Shown here in pieces: positions 11,098-24,389 of a stretch of 64,000 bases of DNA; the first letter of the stretch is position 1; every line of letters begins with the position of its first letter. The DNA comes from Paragonimus skrjabini miyazakii (taxonomy: Eukaryota; Platyhelminthes; Trematoda; Plagiorchiida; Troglotrematidae), in contig JTDE01000225.1 of assembly GCA_014338405.1 (NCBI GenBank), forward strand, positions 220,527 to 284,526, read 5' to 3'. The notes beneath the pieces are model-generated. The model saw nothing but the letters and a program-made list of their open reading frames with translations, did not search any database and was not told the origin of the DNA. The translations under genes and the position numbers were made by a program.

Positions 11098-11133
11098 GTA
11101 AGATTGTCCAAGTTCTATATTTGTTGTTCAAAG

Positions 11134-11317
11134 GCATCTTTCGAATGAATACTTAGATGCCAGCTCGCGTGCACACCGACTTTCTTCAACACGAGAAGGT
11201 GTTCTGTCCAATACAGATAACGGCATAGAAGATGTAACCGTGGAAGATTACCAAATTTATTTGCGATACTTGATTTCCCATTTGCAATCACTTTCCTATG
11301 CAAATCAGCTTTTGAGC
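11134..11317 (+). CDS. CCDC162: CCDC162-like gene, exon 4
   Basis: Follows a 36-bp intron (11098-11133, ending in ttcaaag). The first base completes a Glu codon. It encodes 'HLSNEYLDASSRAHRLSSTR', then 'VEDYQIYLRYLISHLQSLSY', and ends in frame before 'gtaagtatg'. This closes the N-terminal helical domain together with exon 5. Confidence 0.85.
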
Positions 11318-11361
11318 GTAAGTATGTGTCATTTTCTCCGCTAAATATTTCTGTATTACAG

Positions 11362-11415
11362 ATCATCAAGTGGCTACCTTATTCTCATCGAGATAAAATA
11401 AAGGAGAGTCTGGCG
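11362..11415 (+). CDS. CCDC162: CCDC162-like gene, exon 5
   Basis: A short 18-codon exon after a 44-bp intron (11318-11361, ending in gtattacag), with donor 'gtgagt' at 11416. It encodes 'IIKWLPYSHRDKIKESLA'. It is in phase 0 at both ends, so it joins directly to exon 6. Other small exons in the 13-kb intron that follows cannot be excluded. Confidence 0.8.
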
Positions 11416-11689
11416 GTGAGTTTTATCGTCTTTATGCACTTCTTGGTGAACTTTACTAAGCACGATGAGTATTACATGGAACCTACAAATAAAACCAAGA
11501 TTCACCTGTAGTGGGCAAGTGGGTATGCGCTAGGCCCTCGTCCACCAGCAACTTCAAACGCCTTTCCTAGAGATCTCGAGCAATCGAAACGTAGTCCCAA
11601 CACGCATCCAACTAGAGAACACAGCAGGGTTTGGAAAAAAACGTATATTTCCAGCAGTGTTTGGAAATATGTTGAGTAGTTAGCTTTAG

Positions 11690-12480
11690 CCTAGTCTGGG
11701 ACCAACGGAAGTAAACAAAAGGAGGAAGAAAGAAGCGCGAGATGGGCCACAGCCCACTCGGCGGCACTTAAGAGTGCGCCCGGCGAATAGTGCGAGGAAC
11801 CTTCGAGTGCGTTAAACAACGCTCGTGAAGGTTCGGTTAAACGACCTTGGAGAATGAAATGTTAGATGAGTCGTTAGGAAAGGAACAAACATTCGCTGTG
11901 TGCAATTAGTTGCGCGACTGAAGAAAGTGGCATTGCGTTCGTATCAGGCCTCCTATAGCACGCGCACACAGAATCATGCGTATGGAACAAACAAGCGGGA
12001 AAAAACGGTTGCAGCCGGGATCCTTAGAGAAGCCACACGATCGCTGGTCACTACACAAGCCTCCTCCAAGAAGGGTGGCGGTAGACAACCTTCGATCATA
12101 TAACCGGAGGTATCGATGTGTGTGCCACCCCCTTGTGGTTTTGTTCATGGCACTCCCGCTGCCATGAGTACGTACACAAAAAACCTAAGATCACAAGGTC
12201 CTCCTCCTTGTGTTACTGCGCCAGGCTAGAGTGAAACTAACCCAACGTGGAAATAGTGTGAACTGCCGAGCTCAGTGTACAGACTGGTGAATATGGCAGT
12301 GTGAATGAGGAAGTTGCGTACTTCCGAGGTCGTCAAGTCATTACATGTATGACTGTCGACGATGACTTGTGTTCGCATAAATGATGACCGTGGTGTGGCG
12401 AACCTCACATGAAAAGGAAACAGTCGCCAGCCACGCGGGTGATGATGCGTGCTGAGACCTAATGAATGCATGTATGTAGG
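11690..12480. other. GC-richer block of unknown origin at the start of intron 5
   Basis: This stretch is richer in G+C than its surroundings, with CpG-containing motifs such as 'gcgcccggcgaatagtgcga' and 'ccggaggtatcg'. Short frames on both strands overlap but none carries a known motif. It could be the remains of an LTR or of a transposon 5' region; I saw no second copy in the window. Confidence 0.3.
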
Positions 12481-15104
12481 GCGCAGAGCGGAGGGTGGGT
12501 GGGATTTTCCCTGGTCAATTTACTGGTTGGTTTACTCCACAACGATGGGGTCGAAGTGTGTCAGTTGGGTGCTGACAGATACTCGACATAGGTAGCATCA
12601 TTGTACCACCTTCTAAGCCTCTAGGCTTCTACAATGCGAAGACCCTGAAAGATGCAAAGTGCAAGATGTACAAGTGCAATCAGGATTAAAACGTCTGCCG
12701 TAGGCTAGAAGATAGGAGCTGGAGATTACTTCCGTTGAACGGTCTCCGGACGAGTTCTTCAAAGGTTCAGCAAACATGTTCAAGCGTTCCCAAATGTCTG
12801 AAATGTAGACAAATATACGGGGAGCGAGCAGCCTGAAAGAAATATGTGATTCACCCGGAACAGAAGTTGAACCCATGTCATATACCGAACGGTTTGTTTG
12901 TTTTCAAACGGTTTAGCGATTTTTTTTGGACGTTTTCAAAAGAACGATTTTTCGTACCATAGTGACGTAGGTCAAGTTCCAGTGGATATACAGTAAGATT
13001 GTTGGAACTCAACATGCAAATCTAAAGGTTGATTAGTGCGAAAAAAACCTATGCGATGAACGCGCATAAATTAAAAATCGACATATAGATTAATAACGAC
13101 TAGGAATGGCTAAACCAGCGAGTATTCTCAGACAGATCATACGAATTGACGCCAGTTGGACTGAGATGAAGCAGATAGCGTAGGTTTCATGCCAGTAATG
13201 TTATCCGTACAATCGTTTAGTGAGAAATTCTGTTGACCTGGAGACCTCCATGGTTTGCACAAACAAGCGAATGATTCCTTGCAAACGTGCGCAAACAATC
13301 TCGTATGGCCTAGCAAAGCGTTTGATGTGATGCTGCAAGTAGAATGAGCGGTGGAGATCGAAGGTGGTTGTGCGCAACTGAGCAATCAGGAATGACCGTG
13401 CAGCGAGGACAGTGATGCTAGTCGTGTTCCTCTTGTACTATTCGCGTTATGTAGTGCTTACGACGTGGCAGAAAACTGCACTCCTATGGATGAGTGACAG
13501 AGATTGTCTCCGGGTTGGTTCTGAATGTTGAGGATGTCGTAGCGAAAATTAGACGAGCAGCAAGTTGGTACGTCCGATGAATTGTCCGTGCCATAAACCT
13601 GATATAAGCGTTGAGATATCTGGTCTCATGCGGGAATAATCTATCTAAGTGTGATGCTGTGGCAAGCGGTAGTGGTTTGTACCGACAGGACGTTTAATTC
13701 GAACTGTGTGCCATGCCGCTTACAACTGTGAGAGATACGCCTTTGAAAAGATGGCCGAGAGATGGCCGATAAAACCAGAGCTGCCAGATTTGTTGACCCG
13801 TGAATATAAAACTACGCCAAATGCTATCAGTGAGTCGACCGCAGTGTGGCAACAAGGTTCGGGGTCAAGATCGGTCAGTAGAGCCGCGTTTGGCTACTGA
13901 GTCCCATGTTGGAGTAGGTTAGGCTGGCGGACGTTGTTAAGTGAATCTTCGAGGAGACCAACATGAATTGGAACGATGAAGTCTTCCGCAGAGGTGTTCA
14001 ACAGCCGTATGATTAAACAGTGATGGCGGCGTGCACAAGAAACGATCTCGCATGGGATGAAATTTGCAGGTATGCAACAATGCAAGTAGTGCATGGAACG
14101 GATGCAAGTGACAACTTCCAAAAACCTACAAAGCGTTTGGGCGTGAAAGTTTGTCTGTCTGCTGATGTTCAGACAACATCAAAATTTTGCAGCAATTATT
14201 AGGATAATTACTATTTCAAGCTTCTTGCGTGGACAAGATTTTGACGTAAACAGCAATCCTAATCAAATTGTCAAATACTGCGCAGTCTGAATTATATCAT
14301 AAAGATTTTCCACACTAACATACTATCCAGCTTGTAAACCGCTGAACAGCACGTTCTTAGGTTTCCTATTAGATGATCACGTACATACTCGAACTGGTGC
14401 AACGGCGCCCCGCCCACCGCGATATCAACCGAACACCAACATACTTCACTTGTTGCGTATGTTGCCATCCAGTCTGCTGCGTTCAACTACATTGCTGAAA
14501 ATGAGATCTTACAAACTTTGTCGTATGTTAGTCGTTATTTTACCTAACAATTGATCCATTAATCAAAGTAATTTGTATATATATGAAATGCACAAAGTGC
14601 GAAATCTTGTGGGGATAATATTTGCTGATGTGCTGCATATATTTTATAATCACCATAACTTCAAGCCTCTTGTTTGTAGTTTTCATGAACAAATGTGATG
14701 CTAACCGATAAAAGCATGATGTCCTATGGTAAATCCACAAGATATTTTCAAATAGCAACAAAACGTGTTATCAACGAACACACATTAGTGGTTGTTACAT
14801 TTGCTCAATCACTACACGAATACGAACGAAAAACTCACCCAGTTCGGAGGCACAATGCAGATAAGTGATAGATATTGTTGTGTGACAGTCCAGCTTACAT
14901 CATCGTTATCGTAGAAAGCAAACTCAATGTTTTATGCAGATGCTTGAAGATCATACAATGGCGAATAAAACGAAAGTTTTGTCCAAGAGATTTACAAAAT
15001 GATCAGAATGAACCTAACTGATAACCATGACTATTTTCACACTTCACGTCAACATTTATACATCTTGCAAAAACTCTATTGAGCTATGGATAAAACTAAG
15101 GTGT

Positions 15105-15300
15105 CACCAACAAGGCAGCTTCTACAAGCTCCTAATATTGAGCGTCATCAAGTGCACTCACCTCACAAACAGCTCGGACAAAGAACGATAACTTTCACGC
15201 CACTGAGACCAACCAGGGGACATCTCACCTGAATGATTTAGCTAACAACTCGACAGACCACAAGAATCCACCCCGTGAGACGAATCTGTCATACACTGGC
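15105..15300 (-). repeat. Family C 3' UTR-like fragment
   Basis: It resembles 53970-54110 and 46310-46450 over about 130 bp ('aaggtgtcaccaacaaggca', 'catcaagtgcactcacctca', 'gacatctcacct'). It is a diverged fragment of the 3' untranslated part of the family C non-LTR element, with no tail visible. Confidence 0.5.
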
Positions 15301-15685
15301 CAAGCTTTTGTTAAACGACTTCATTTTTCCACCCCAGAGCATCATCTGTACACCCCGTACCTCATGTTACTCAGCTGTGTGTTCCGGGAGACTAGGTGGC
15401 ACTCTTATTACACAGCTCAGTTATCTACTCATTCGTAAACTTACAGATTGAACAGTGGATCCTGACGCTAAGAATTTTATTGTCCATCTGTGGACTATAC
15501 TGGACGAATGATTCGGTGCAAGGCCATTGTGAACATCACAGACGGCAAAAAATTATTTGTTAGTTATTACTGAATACCTCCTTCCTACTTTCCTTGTTGT
15601 CTGCCAGTTGGCATCACCCGATTCACGATTGAACGTATACAACGATGGTCAATTAGCTGAGCAGCTCAGCTTCACAATTCTGAAG

Positions 15686-16590
15686 TTACATGGCTCTTAC
15701 GGCAATCTTATATACACAAACTATACGGTTCAGAGAGCTATCTTTCTGGTGCCAAAGGCGTCCTAGACTGTCAACTACCGCCCTAGCCTTGGCAATATTG
15801 GCATTTTCCGTTTTTGATAATTTTGCTTCTACGGGCGCAACTTTGTTAGTAGGTAAATCGATCAAAACATTCCCACCCTCATAATCCAAGGTTAATTTTG
15901 ATTAGCCATAGCAGTTCTTTGTAGGCGTCTTGCACCGTGAGGCTTCAAAACCTATTCTGGGACAGGAGTTGCAACTTGCGTCGTCTTTACCACCTAAAAC
16001 TTGCCAAACAACACTGCCGCCAACGTAATTGAGATCAGTCAGTCTTTTACCAGGCATGAGGTCCATGTCGGCGTCCAGTGAGTACCACTCCAGTACTTCG
16101 TCTATGACAAAAATAAACAAATATCGTGAAAGTAGACAACCTTTACTTACGCTGCCGTAGGTGGTGAGGCTGTTGGACAGTTCGGGGTAAACGCTGACCC
16201 GAGCTGAAATATGGGGATAAAACATCAACAGTATGTCCACGTTCTTCTTCAGCAACCCCCCATGATTAATTTAACTTAAAGTGTAAATCCATGCATTGAA
16301 CCAAACTCACCTTAGTTTTCAAGAAATACGGTTATGAGGATTGGTGGTATGTATGACACTGTTCCAGAATTTGGCGAAGGGTGAAAGTTTGTTCGGTAGA
16401 TCCCGCCCGGTACTCCCTAATATCATCCTCACGAGCTGCGGTGGGTGGAAGAAATATTAGGGATGACAGAACCACGGTAATTGCTTGGGCCAGACCAGTC
16501 ACCCTATGATTTAAGCGAAGGTTCTTGATTAAGGGAATTATCAACAAGTGATTGCAGTATAGATGGATGCTGTCTGCCGCCCACACAGTT
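15686..16590 (-). mobile_element. Decayed RT fragment of RTE-like family B
   Basis: Three - strand segments match successive parts of the family B RT at 31.6-32.6 kb. About 16586-16332 gives 'REDDIREYRAGSTEQTFTLR'. About 16255-15902 gives 'LTTYGSVSKGCLLSRYLF' and 'MPGKRLTDLNYVGGSVV'. About 15889-15686 gives 'NIAKARAVVDSLGRLWHQKD'. The catalytic YADD is replaced by Y-V-G-G and several frame changes are needed, so it is inactive. Confidence 0.75.
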
Positions 16591-18954
16591 CAAAGTAACT
16601 GAATCAAGACCGTTACTAACGCCACTTCACCTTCTTTGAAGAGTGCTGAAATGTTGTCACCTGGCCAGTGGTATACCCTAGTTTTATGTTCAAGTATTCA
16701 AAATAGGAAGGTGTACAGCCTGCAAGTCAACATAGGTTACAAATGGAAATAAGACAGTGGGCTTCTGTTCACTTCTTACTTGTCGTTTATTTTATTTTTG
16801 TATTGTTCAATCAGTTGTATAACTTTTAGTTTTTCAGCGTGGAACCAAAACGTTTTCTGCTTTCATACGACTTTAGTTAAGTAAATTTCACTTGATATAA
16901 CATTTTAACATTGGTCATTGCTGACGAGTTTATAACTACCAAAAACGACTATTTCATGGGTTTTTGCTGCTTGCATAATTTGTCGACCTTTCTTGCTACC
17001 TTAATTACAAAGTATTGAATGAGTTGTTGGATCACTGCCTCAAACATTTAAACTCTACTGTTAAAGACTGTATTTTGGTTCAATCAAAGGTTGGTTTATT
17101 TATAAGTATAATCTGATGTTGACGATTGAAATAAAACATAGCAATGTGTGTTTTAAGGTTCGATGCAAAATTTCCGACCGAATTCATTATTTTGGGTGAC
17201 AACGATTATCATGAGTTCAAATTATTATTACCTGCATGTTTTCCGCGAGATTTTTTTTCACCACCTTCGCTCTGTGCATAACTGTTGGTTATCGTCATTT
17301 AATTGAAAATCTGATTGTGTTACGTCACTGACCGTATGACCAAACTTCCATTTGCGATCTAGAAGCGCTTACCTGTGAAATTGTACGGAAACAATTATAA
17401 TACTTTCTACGCGAGTATCAACAGATGGTAGATAAAACTTTCAATAAAAAGTCCGATTAAACTGCCCTTTACTGTCGTCAAACTGCATAGATTAATCAAC
17501 CGGGTTAATATTTCTAGCTGACATCCGTTAGAGACGTCAAACGGCAATCTTGATTGCTCCTGAAATGTAACTGCACACTACCGTAGTTACACTTGACGTC
17601 ACTTCGTGCGCAAAGCGTCATCTACATTTTAAGCACCTTTTGCATCTCATTCTACGTCACTGCATCTAATTAAGAATTAGAAAAAATGATATCTGCAGAA
17701 AAACAGACAATTGCATTTTTTCTACGTTGCTAACGAGACAAAGATGAAAATACGCGGTGATCATATTGATTATGCCTTAAAATGTATTATTGTTGCTAAA
17801 AACCCCAGACCGCTTGTTCGCCACAACCCCCTTCATTCTGAGAGCTCGGTTAACTGAGTTGCTGACACATTACGATGAACGATTTCGAATCTCGCTTTGT
17901 TATTCAACAGTCGTGTTAAATCACTCTAACACAACATTGTTTTAAGGTTCACTTTGGTGAACTGTGACTTAACTTCTACAATTGACTTTGTTACGCCGCA
18001 TGTAAACCCTAGCGATAACAATGTATTGTGTATACCCTGCGATCACTCCCCTCAAATAATTATTGTGGCGTCCCAGTTATGTGAACAAGTACAACGAGGT
18101 AATGTGACAAAAAGTTTTTATGGCATGCGATGAAAAAATTCTGAATCGTTACAGCCTTAAACCGGTTGAACAGTCATGTGATCCATCTACATGGTGCCAC
18201 TCACCGTGCAAAGTTAGAAAGTAGCTTTGTTCTAACCCATTTTGACCAAATACGTGATTTTCTCCACCCTCTATCTCAGTATACACTTCCTGCTAAGTCT
18301 CTAACTCACTGCTGTGAGCCCCAAAATACATTATAGACGACCAATCGGAATGAAACGTTAGCAGCGAGCAGTATGTAAGGAGTGGTGTCCTATTTCTGAT
18401 TCGCAAGCTGCAGTTCCCTTGGTCCACGCGAACTCTGACCGGAAATCTTAACATATAGCGGCTAATCAGGTTCAACAGCGCGAGTGCTTATGTTGTTTCC
18501 TTAGGTTATTTGTGATTCAATGATAATCCATTCATTTACCTACTAAATCATGACGGTTGTAAGCCTAACCTGAAGGTTATGTAGCTTGGATAATTCAATT
18601 CTTAATTTTTATTCTTAAACTTGGGCTTATGTTAATCGTGGATTTATAGCAAATGCATGTCACGGCCAGTAACCTGTTTATTGCTTTCTATGAGGGTGAC
18701 TCCACTATTTTATATTTTGCTTGTTAGGTTTCCATTAACCATCACTATTACTGAAGACAGACATACATGCGTGGTTTACACTGAAACATAAATGATATAA
18801 ACATGTAAAAAAAACGAGAGCAGGCCGTAAATAAAAGTAAAATATGAGAAGAGGGGAAACTTAACCAATAAGAATAAACGTTTACGTTCAACAGTTTGGC
18901 GTCATTGACGGACGAACAAATAAACTCTAATTAAACGTGAGGTATTATCAGAAC

Positions 18955-19060
18955 GACACCTTCCTCACCGCTTTCACTGCCTGGCATTGTTAACTGTACT
19001 TACTACGTCGACACCCTGATCAAACAACGGTAGCACTCACACCACTTAACACTTAACGAG
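18955..19060 (-). repeat. Possible family C 3' UTR fragment (very diverged)
   Basis: A weak resemblance to the family C 3' region ('cgctttcactgcctggcatt', 'aaacaacggtagcactcaca'). It is short and diverged, so only tentative. Confidence 0.3.
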
Positions 19061-19460
19061 TAGCCTAGCGCGGAAGATGACTACTACCTACAGTGGAAAA
19101 CCCCTTGGTAGCCGTTTGTATTTGTGGTACACACATAAGAGTCTGTAAACTTGAGTTAACTTTAAAAGTTGATTACTTTAGCTTTTAACTCAATTTCGCT
19201 GCTTTTTATTCCTGCCGGTAGTAAATAACATTTTTGTGTAAGCCCAATTTCTAGAACTATAAGTTAGACTGTCGCAAAAGTAACCAAATTATTTCGTGTT
19301 CATGACCGAAGTTTTCGTACTTGTTGTACGAGTTTGTTGCAATTTTGCCACAACCTCTATTTTGAATTTTGAATGGGTTCATAGTTCGGTATAGAAGAGC
19401 AGTAAGTCTCTGCCTTCGCGCTCCCTTCCCATTTCTGGTCGCGTCATAAAGAATGTTTGA

Positions 19461-19464
<4 letters not shown>

Positions 19465-19500
<36 letters not shown>
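19465..19500. repeat. (AT)n microsatellite
   Basis: About 18 uninterrupted AT units. Confidence 0.95.
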
Positions 19501-19502
<2 letters not shown>

Positions 19503-22500
19503 CATGAATGGAATCCGGTCCCAAAGATTTACTAACCTGAAGTCAACTTGGCACAGAACACTAAAGTACATTAATACAAAATTCTTGCACACCTGTATAC
19601 GGTGTAATCTATGGGAATAAGTTTGTAAGATAATTAGAGGACTGACGGTGAGGGTATCTTCTTGCACGTATGTAAGTCGACCACATTATTGAAGCGCACC
19701 CAGCTCACCTGAACCCATCGCGACTGGTCATACGTTATATTATGCGTTAATTCAACGTTTACATTGCTGATTGAAGAATTTAAAGTCTTCACCAAATTGT
19801 GAACTAGTGAGTTTGAGACGTGAAGATTAAAGTGGGTGTCTGATAACCTTATCTCAAAGTGATTAGGGCAGTGCAAGTAAAAACGCTTATTTATGTTAGA
19901 TTGAAGAGACTAATCTGACTGAAACATCATTTTTGTTCTTCCAGAGTAGTGTTATCAAACCGGGAAACCCAATTCACTAAAACTCATGGAAAAAGAGATG
20001 GGGAATAGGTTCTATTCACAGCTGTATTACATCTAAGAAGTTGTACTGTTCTGTCACACTAGCCTGCGCAACCTCTGTAGTGCAAATAAAAACTTATTTG
20101 CTGTGAGCGAAACTGCGCACAAACTCTTCATGAAACCTTCATGGACGACCCAACCAATATGTAATGCTGCACAACGTTTCCTTTTGGTTTTTCGGTCTAC
20201 TTCTGGAGTTTTGTTCTAAATCAGACAGGTTACCAAGAGGAACACTTTTGATTTCTGCAAAACGTGCGAGAAAGTGGGCGCAGTATCACGATCGCGTGTG
20301 ACACAAAACGGTGTCGGGTGGCAGGCAGGAAGTGTTTGAGGAAGGGTATTAAGAAGGGGAAGAAGTTGCTACGGATGACTGGGAAAGGGTTCAGTGGTAT
20401 TGCCGCTCATGACAGCGTTCTTGAGACAACCAAAAGGAATAGCAAAACGAAGATCATGACAATCAATAGTTAATTGTTTGGAGGCTCTACAGGATGCTTT
20501 AAGGGTGCTCGAGTATGGCGATTACATCGGTTTACGTACGTTGTCACAAAGAACGAGTATGTGTGGGCAGGTTGGCGCATCCATTCGTCTTTGTACCGGT
20601 TGACTGTCTTCATCTTAAGTCATACGCACGGTATAGAGTGAGCCAAGGTGAAAGCAAAATTTGATGAAGAGGAACAGTTCAAATAGGGGCGCGTGACCGG
20701 ATGGAAGCCGTGCGTAGCTATAAGTCAGTTCTGTCAGAATGTATTGGAGACCCACCCTAACCATGTTTGGGATCCCGTTAAGTATGAAACCATTTGTGTC
20801 AGTGCAAAACAAACTAGTAGACTACCTATAAACCCACTTATACAAACGATTTTAAGATAAATGATATACTTTAGTGCAACTTCGTTAGCATCCATGGCAG
20901 CTTGTCGTAACTTTTAGTTTTACACCTCCGAACCACTTACCACGGCCCTTCAAAATCATTGTAGCTCCTCTATAGTTGACCACGCAACACTCTAAGATAG
21001 CGCTGATAGCATCCTGTGAAACACTTTATACCGCGATGAAATTAGGTCATCTTGAAAAACTGTCGGTGTATGCCAGTATTTAGGCTTAACCCCTCGAGGG
21101 CGGAGAAAGTTCAACCAAATCGATGTGGACATGTGCATCTGACGTACTAAAAGAAAACGCTTGGTCTTTGTGATTGTGCACTCTGAAAAGTTGGAACTAT
21201 AGGCAAACGCGTGTCCAGCTACGAAGGTGGAGGTTAACCTGAAAACAAACAAAGTTGTCTGTTAAAAGATTACAACGACAAAGATCTGATGGTATGGGAG
21301 ATTTTGGAACTGATTAAAGATAGTGCACTTATGCTCAAATAAAAAGGCAATTGTATAACAAAAATAGCTTCATCTGAAATGAACAGCAACTTTATCGCTT
21401 AACGCTATAAAGATGTTGGAAACTTGGACTTTATTAACTGTGACGCGGCTAGGTCACCAGGATCAGCGGAGGCGGACCTGGCCAAATTCACACTGACGCA
21501 TAAAAAGCACTATATACACGGTCAAAGGCAACTGAAATATGGTGTAAGTCGTGAGCAGACAGTAAAACACAGCTTAGATGTAAAATTCCCCTTGAATAGT
21601 GTATTTTTTATTGAGAGCCTGACGCATGCACTAATGGCTTAAGGCCTGTAAACTGAATAAAATATCCACCTTCCAGGGCATGGAGAAGGTGGTAATCACC
21701 AAAGAATATTGCAAGCCGCGCTTTACCAATATGGTGGGTAAAAGGCGTTTGGATAAAAAAAACCAGAAGTTGTAATTGGTCTTTGAATAGTTGCTGTGAT
21801 AAGATGCCGACAGAAATATCCGAGGCAGAAATAGCAAATAAAGGAGGGGCTTGCGGATCAGGGAGGGTTGAAAGTAATGTACTTTAAAATAACCTTTTCA
21901 GTTCAGTAAAGGCAGTCTACAGTAAGACTATCAGAGTGAATTCATGTAAGTCCTCTCGGGGTAAATCTGTAATGGTCTGCATTGGTTGCGCGTGAGGAGA
22001 AGTGACTTGACGTTAGTAACTTACCATACCAGCAAAATATCTAAACTGGTTAAAGGGCGTTGACCTGAAGAAACCACTGACGGCGCCCATCCTAAATGCT
22101 AAAACCTGAATAACAGATTCAGAAGCAATGTCGTCTAAAGATAGAATAGTAGTTTATCTGAGTTTGCATGTTACGGAGTTGGCAGTTATCCTGTGTTGAG
22201 CTAGCCTGGAAAACATTGGGCAGCTATCTTCTAGGGTTTTAGGTAGAAGAGCCAGTCACTAATATGTTGTTCGGGTGAGGGCAAACAAAATCCAAGCCCC
22301 GGCTTAATTTATAAGTGAAACTCTGTAAAAGTTATTCGGCGTTGCTGAGTCCGACTGGCATCTGAAGAAACTGAGAGAAGTTCACATGTGTACTGAGGAC
22401 TGTTTTGAGTTGTGCGTCACCCTCTGTCGGGGTTTGGTGACAGACCTAAACTAGATTCGCTTTACTGGTCACGGTTTTGTCGATAGGACGGACTGTTAGG

Positions 22501-24389
22501 TTCCGCCTGTGAAAGAAAAGATTCTTGTCGTAGACCTTAAAAGTATTGAATCCGTGATGAACACTATAGCTTTTTGGCACCACGTGGTGCATGGAAAGAT
22601 GGATTATTCCGTATTCTTTAATGTATTCAAATCGCATTCTAACTGCTCTCAGTTTGTTTGGGAACAAACGCTTCGATCTGTACAACACCGGTGTACATTT
22701 AACCTTACTCTAGTGTGCATAAGGTGGACTGTCTGGAATCGGCTCGTTTGTGAATCAAATGAGTTTTGGAAATTTTTAAAATTGAAGTGCGTAGGGTTGA
22801 GGTTTGTCAAAGTGAGGAGGAAGAAGTGATCTGGCAAGCTTAATGTAGATCTGAATGTTTAAACCACTGAGTTTTGTTCGATACTCTGTCAGTTTCCTCA
22901 GTTGTGCACTACTTATAAGACGTAATTGCTGAATGCGTTTATACGTTAAAGTAACAGATGATGCAGCCACAGCCGTGAATACCCAGCGGAACTTTTGCCT
23001 TGGTCCTGTGTCAAGTGAGAGTGAGAGATGATCGGAGGTAGAGATGAGTGTGCCATTAGAAGCATGAAATAGAGGTAAAGAGGGAGGTGCCTCGCCAGAT
23101 CATTTTGGACCATCCTGACTTCCACCTCGGAAGTAAGCCGAGCGCGTTTTTCACCACTACAGGCTGGATGAATCATTCCCCTGACTAAATTGTTTATAAA
23201 GGGTGACAGTGTTTCGCCCTGGAGTGGAATCTGTCATGACATAAAAACGACCCCTCCTTCTGATAAGAACGCCCAGGTGAATATCCACTCCGACATCGAC
23301 CAGATAACGATCGTGTACTCAGATTTGTGAAACCTCACCGAAAAGCAGCTATCCTCGCCGATATAATACAAGAGTCTTTCAAAGTAGGCTGGTGTGTTAG
23401 TCCCCCAGATACTAAAGCACATGAATTGTTACCCTGTTAAAAGCAGAAATGGCGTTGGAACGAAGATGGTACTGAGCAGAATCTAACAAGAATTGTGACG
23501 TACTAGCTGTAAAACGAGGCTTGTGTTGTGACAGAGAGTCTGCACGTACAACTCTTTGAGGAGTGCATCATTCATGAATGAACGGTCTAAAAGCTGCCGT
23601 ATTTGGAGCAACTAGTCGCCTGTCACTTAGCTACATGTCTTTGGACAATTGCTGTGGGAAGGGTTTTTCCACCGAACCGATCTGCGTTGTAACGAATTCC
23701 TTAAGGTTTGCCTGCCCGTGCTCGGCGAGTTGGCTACGGAGAACATCATACATTTGCGCTATGAACATTTTGGAAAGCCTGGCCAAAATCTGGCTGAAAT
23801 TTATTTAGAGGTGAAATAACTGGCTGATTTCAGAATTCCGATTCTAAATAAGTGTATCACAGAACAGATCTTGTGCTTAAGAATGTGAAACAGTAATTGT
23901 GATTGTTCCAGTACTAACTGACCTGGATTAGGAATCAGTGATACCGGTTAAAAACTGATATGCAAATAAACAGTGTCAGAATGAACAATAGTAATATGTA
24001 CACGTATTCAAATCAACACGCAAAATTAATACAGGACTACTACACGAGATAAGATGATTTGCCTATTTATTTCATCTTTGGGAACAGTGAATTGTAGAGC
24101 ACTATAAGGCGTCTACTACTAAAACTGTGACTATTCTTCACACTAATTGAACCGTAAAACCAAATGGCGAACAATTGCTTGTTCTGTATGCAGATCATTA
24201 AACCGAGGTGTGGGAATGCTAACGGCAAAACGCCATGCGACAGCACGGCAATAATATGCAATTTTGAAATACTTTTTGTTCAAATTCCAAACTGGTTACA
24301 CGTCAGTAGTTATGGTATGTAAAGATTGAAAAACTAAAAAATTCTGGCAGTACATGGTTACCATTTTCCATTTTGAATACAAATTATAG

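Larger units (their letters stand above)
11416..24389 (+). other. Intron 5 of the CCDC162-like gene (13.0 kb)
   Basis: No further exon was recognised here. The intron holds a GC-richer block of unknown nature (11690-12480), a family C-like 3' fragment (15105-15300), a decayed family B RT on the - strand (15686-16590), a possible family C-like fragment (18955-19060) and an (AT)18 run (19465-19500). The stretches 12480-15100, 16600-18950 and 19500-24389 show AT-rich sequence and only short chance frames. Confidence 0.6.
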
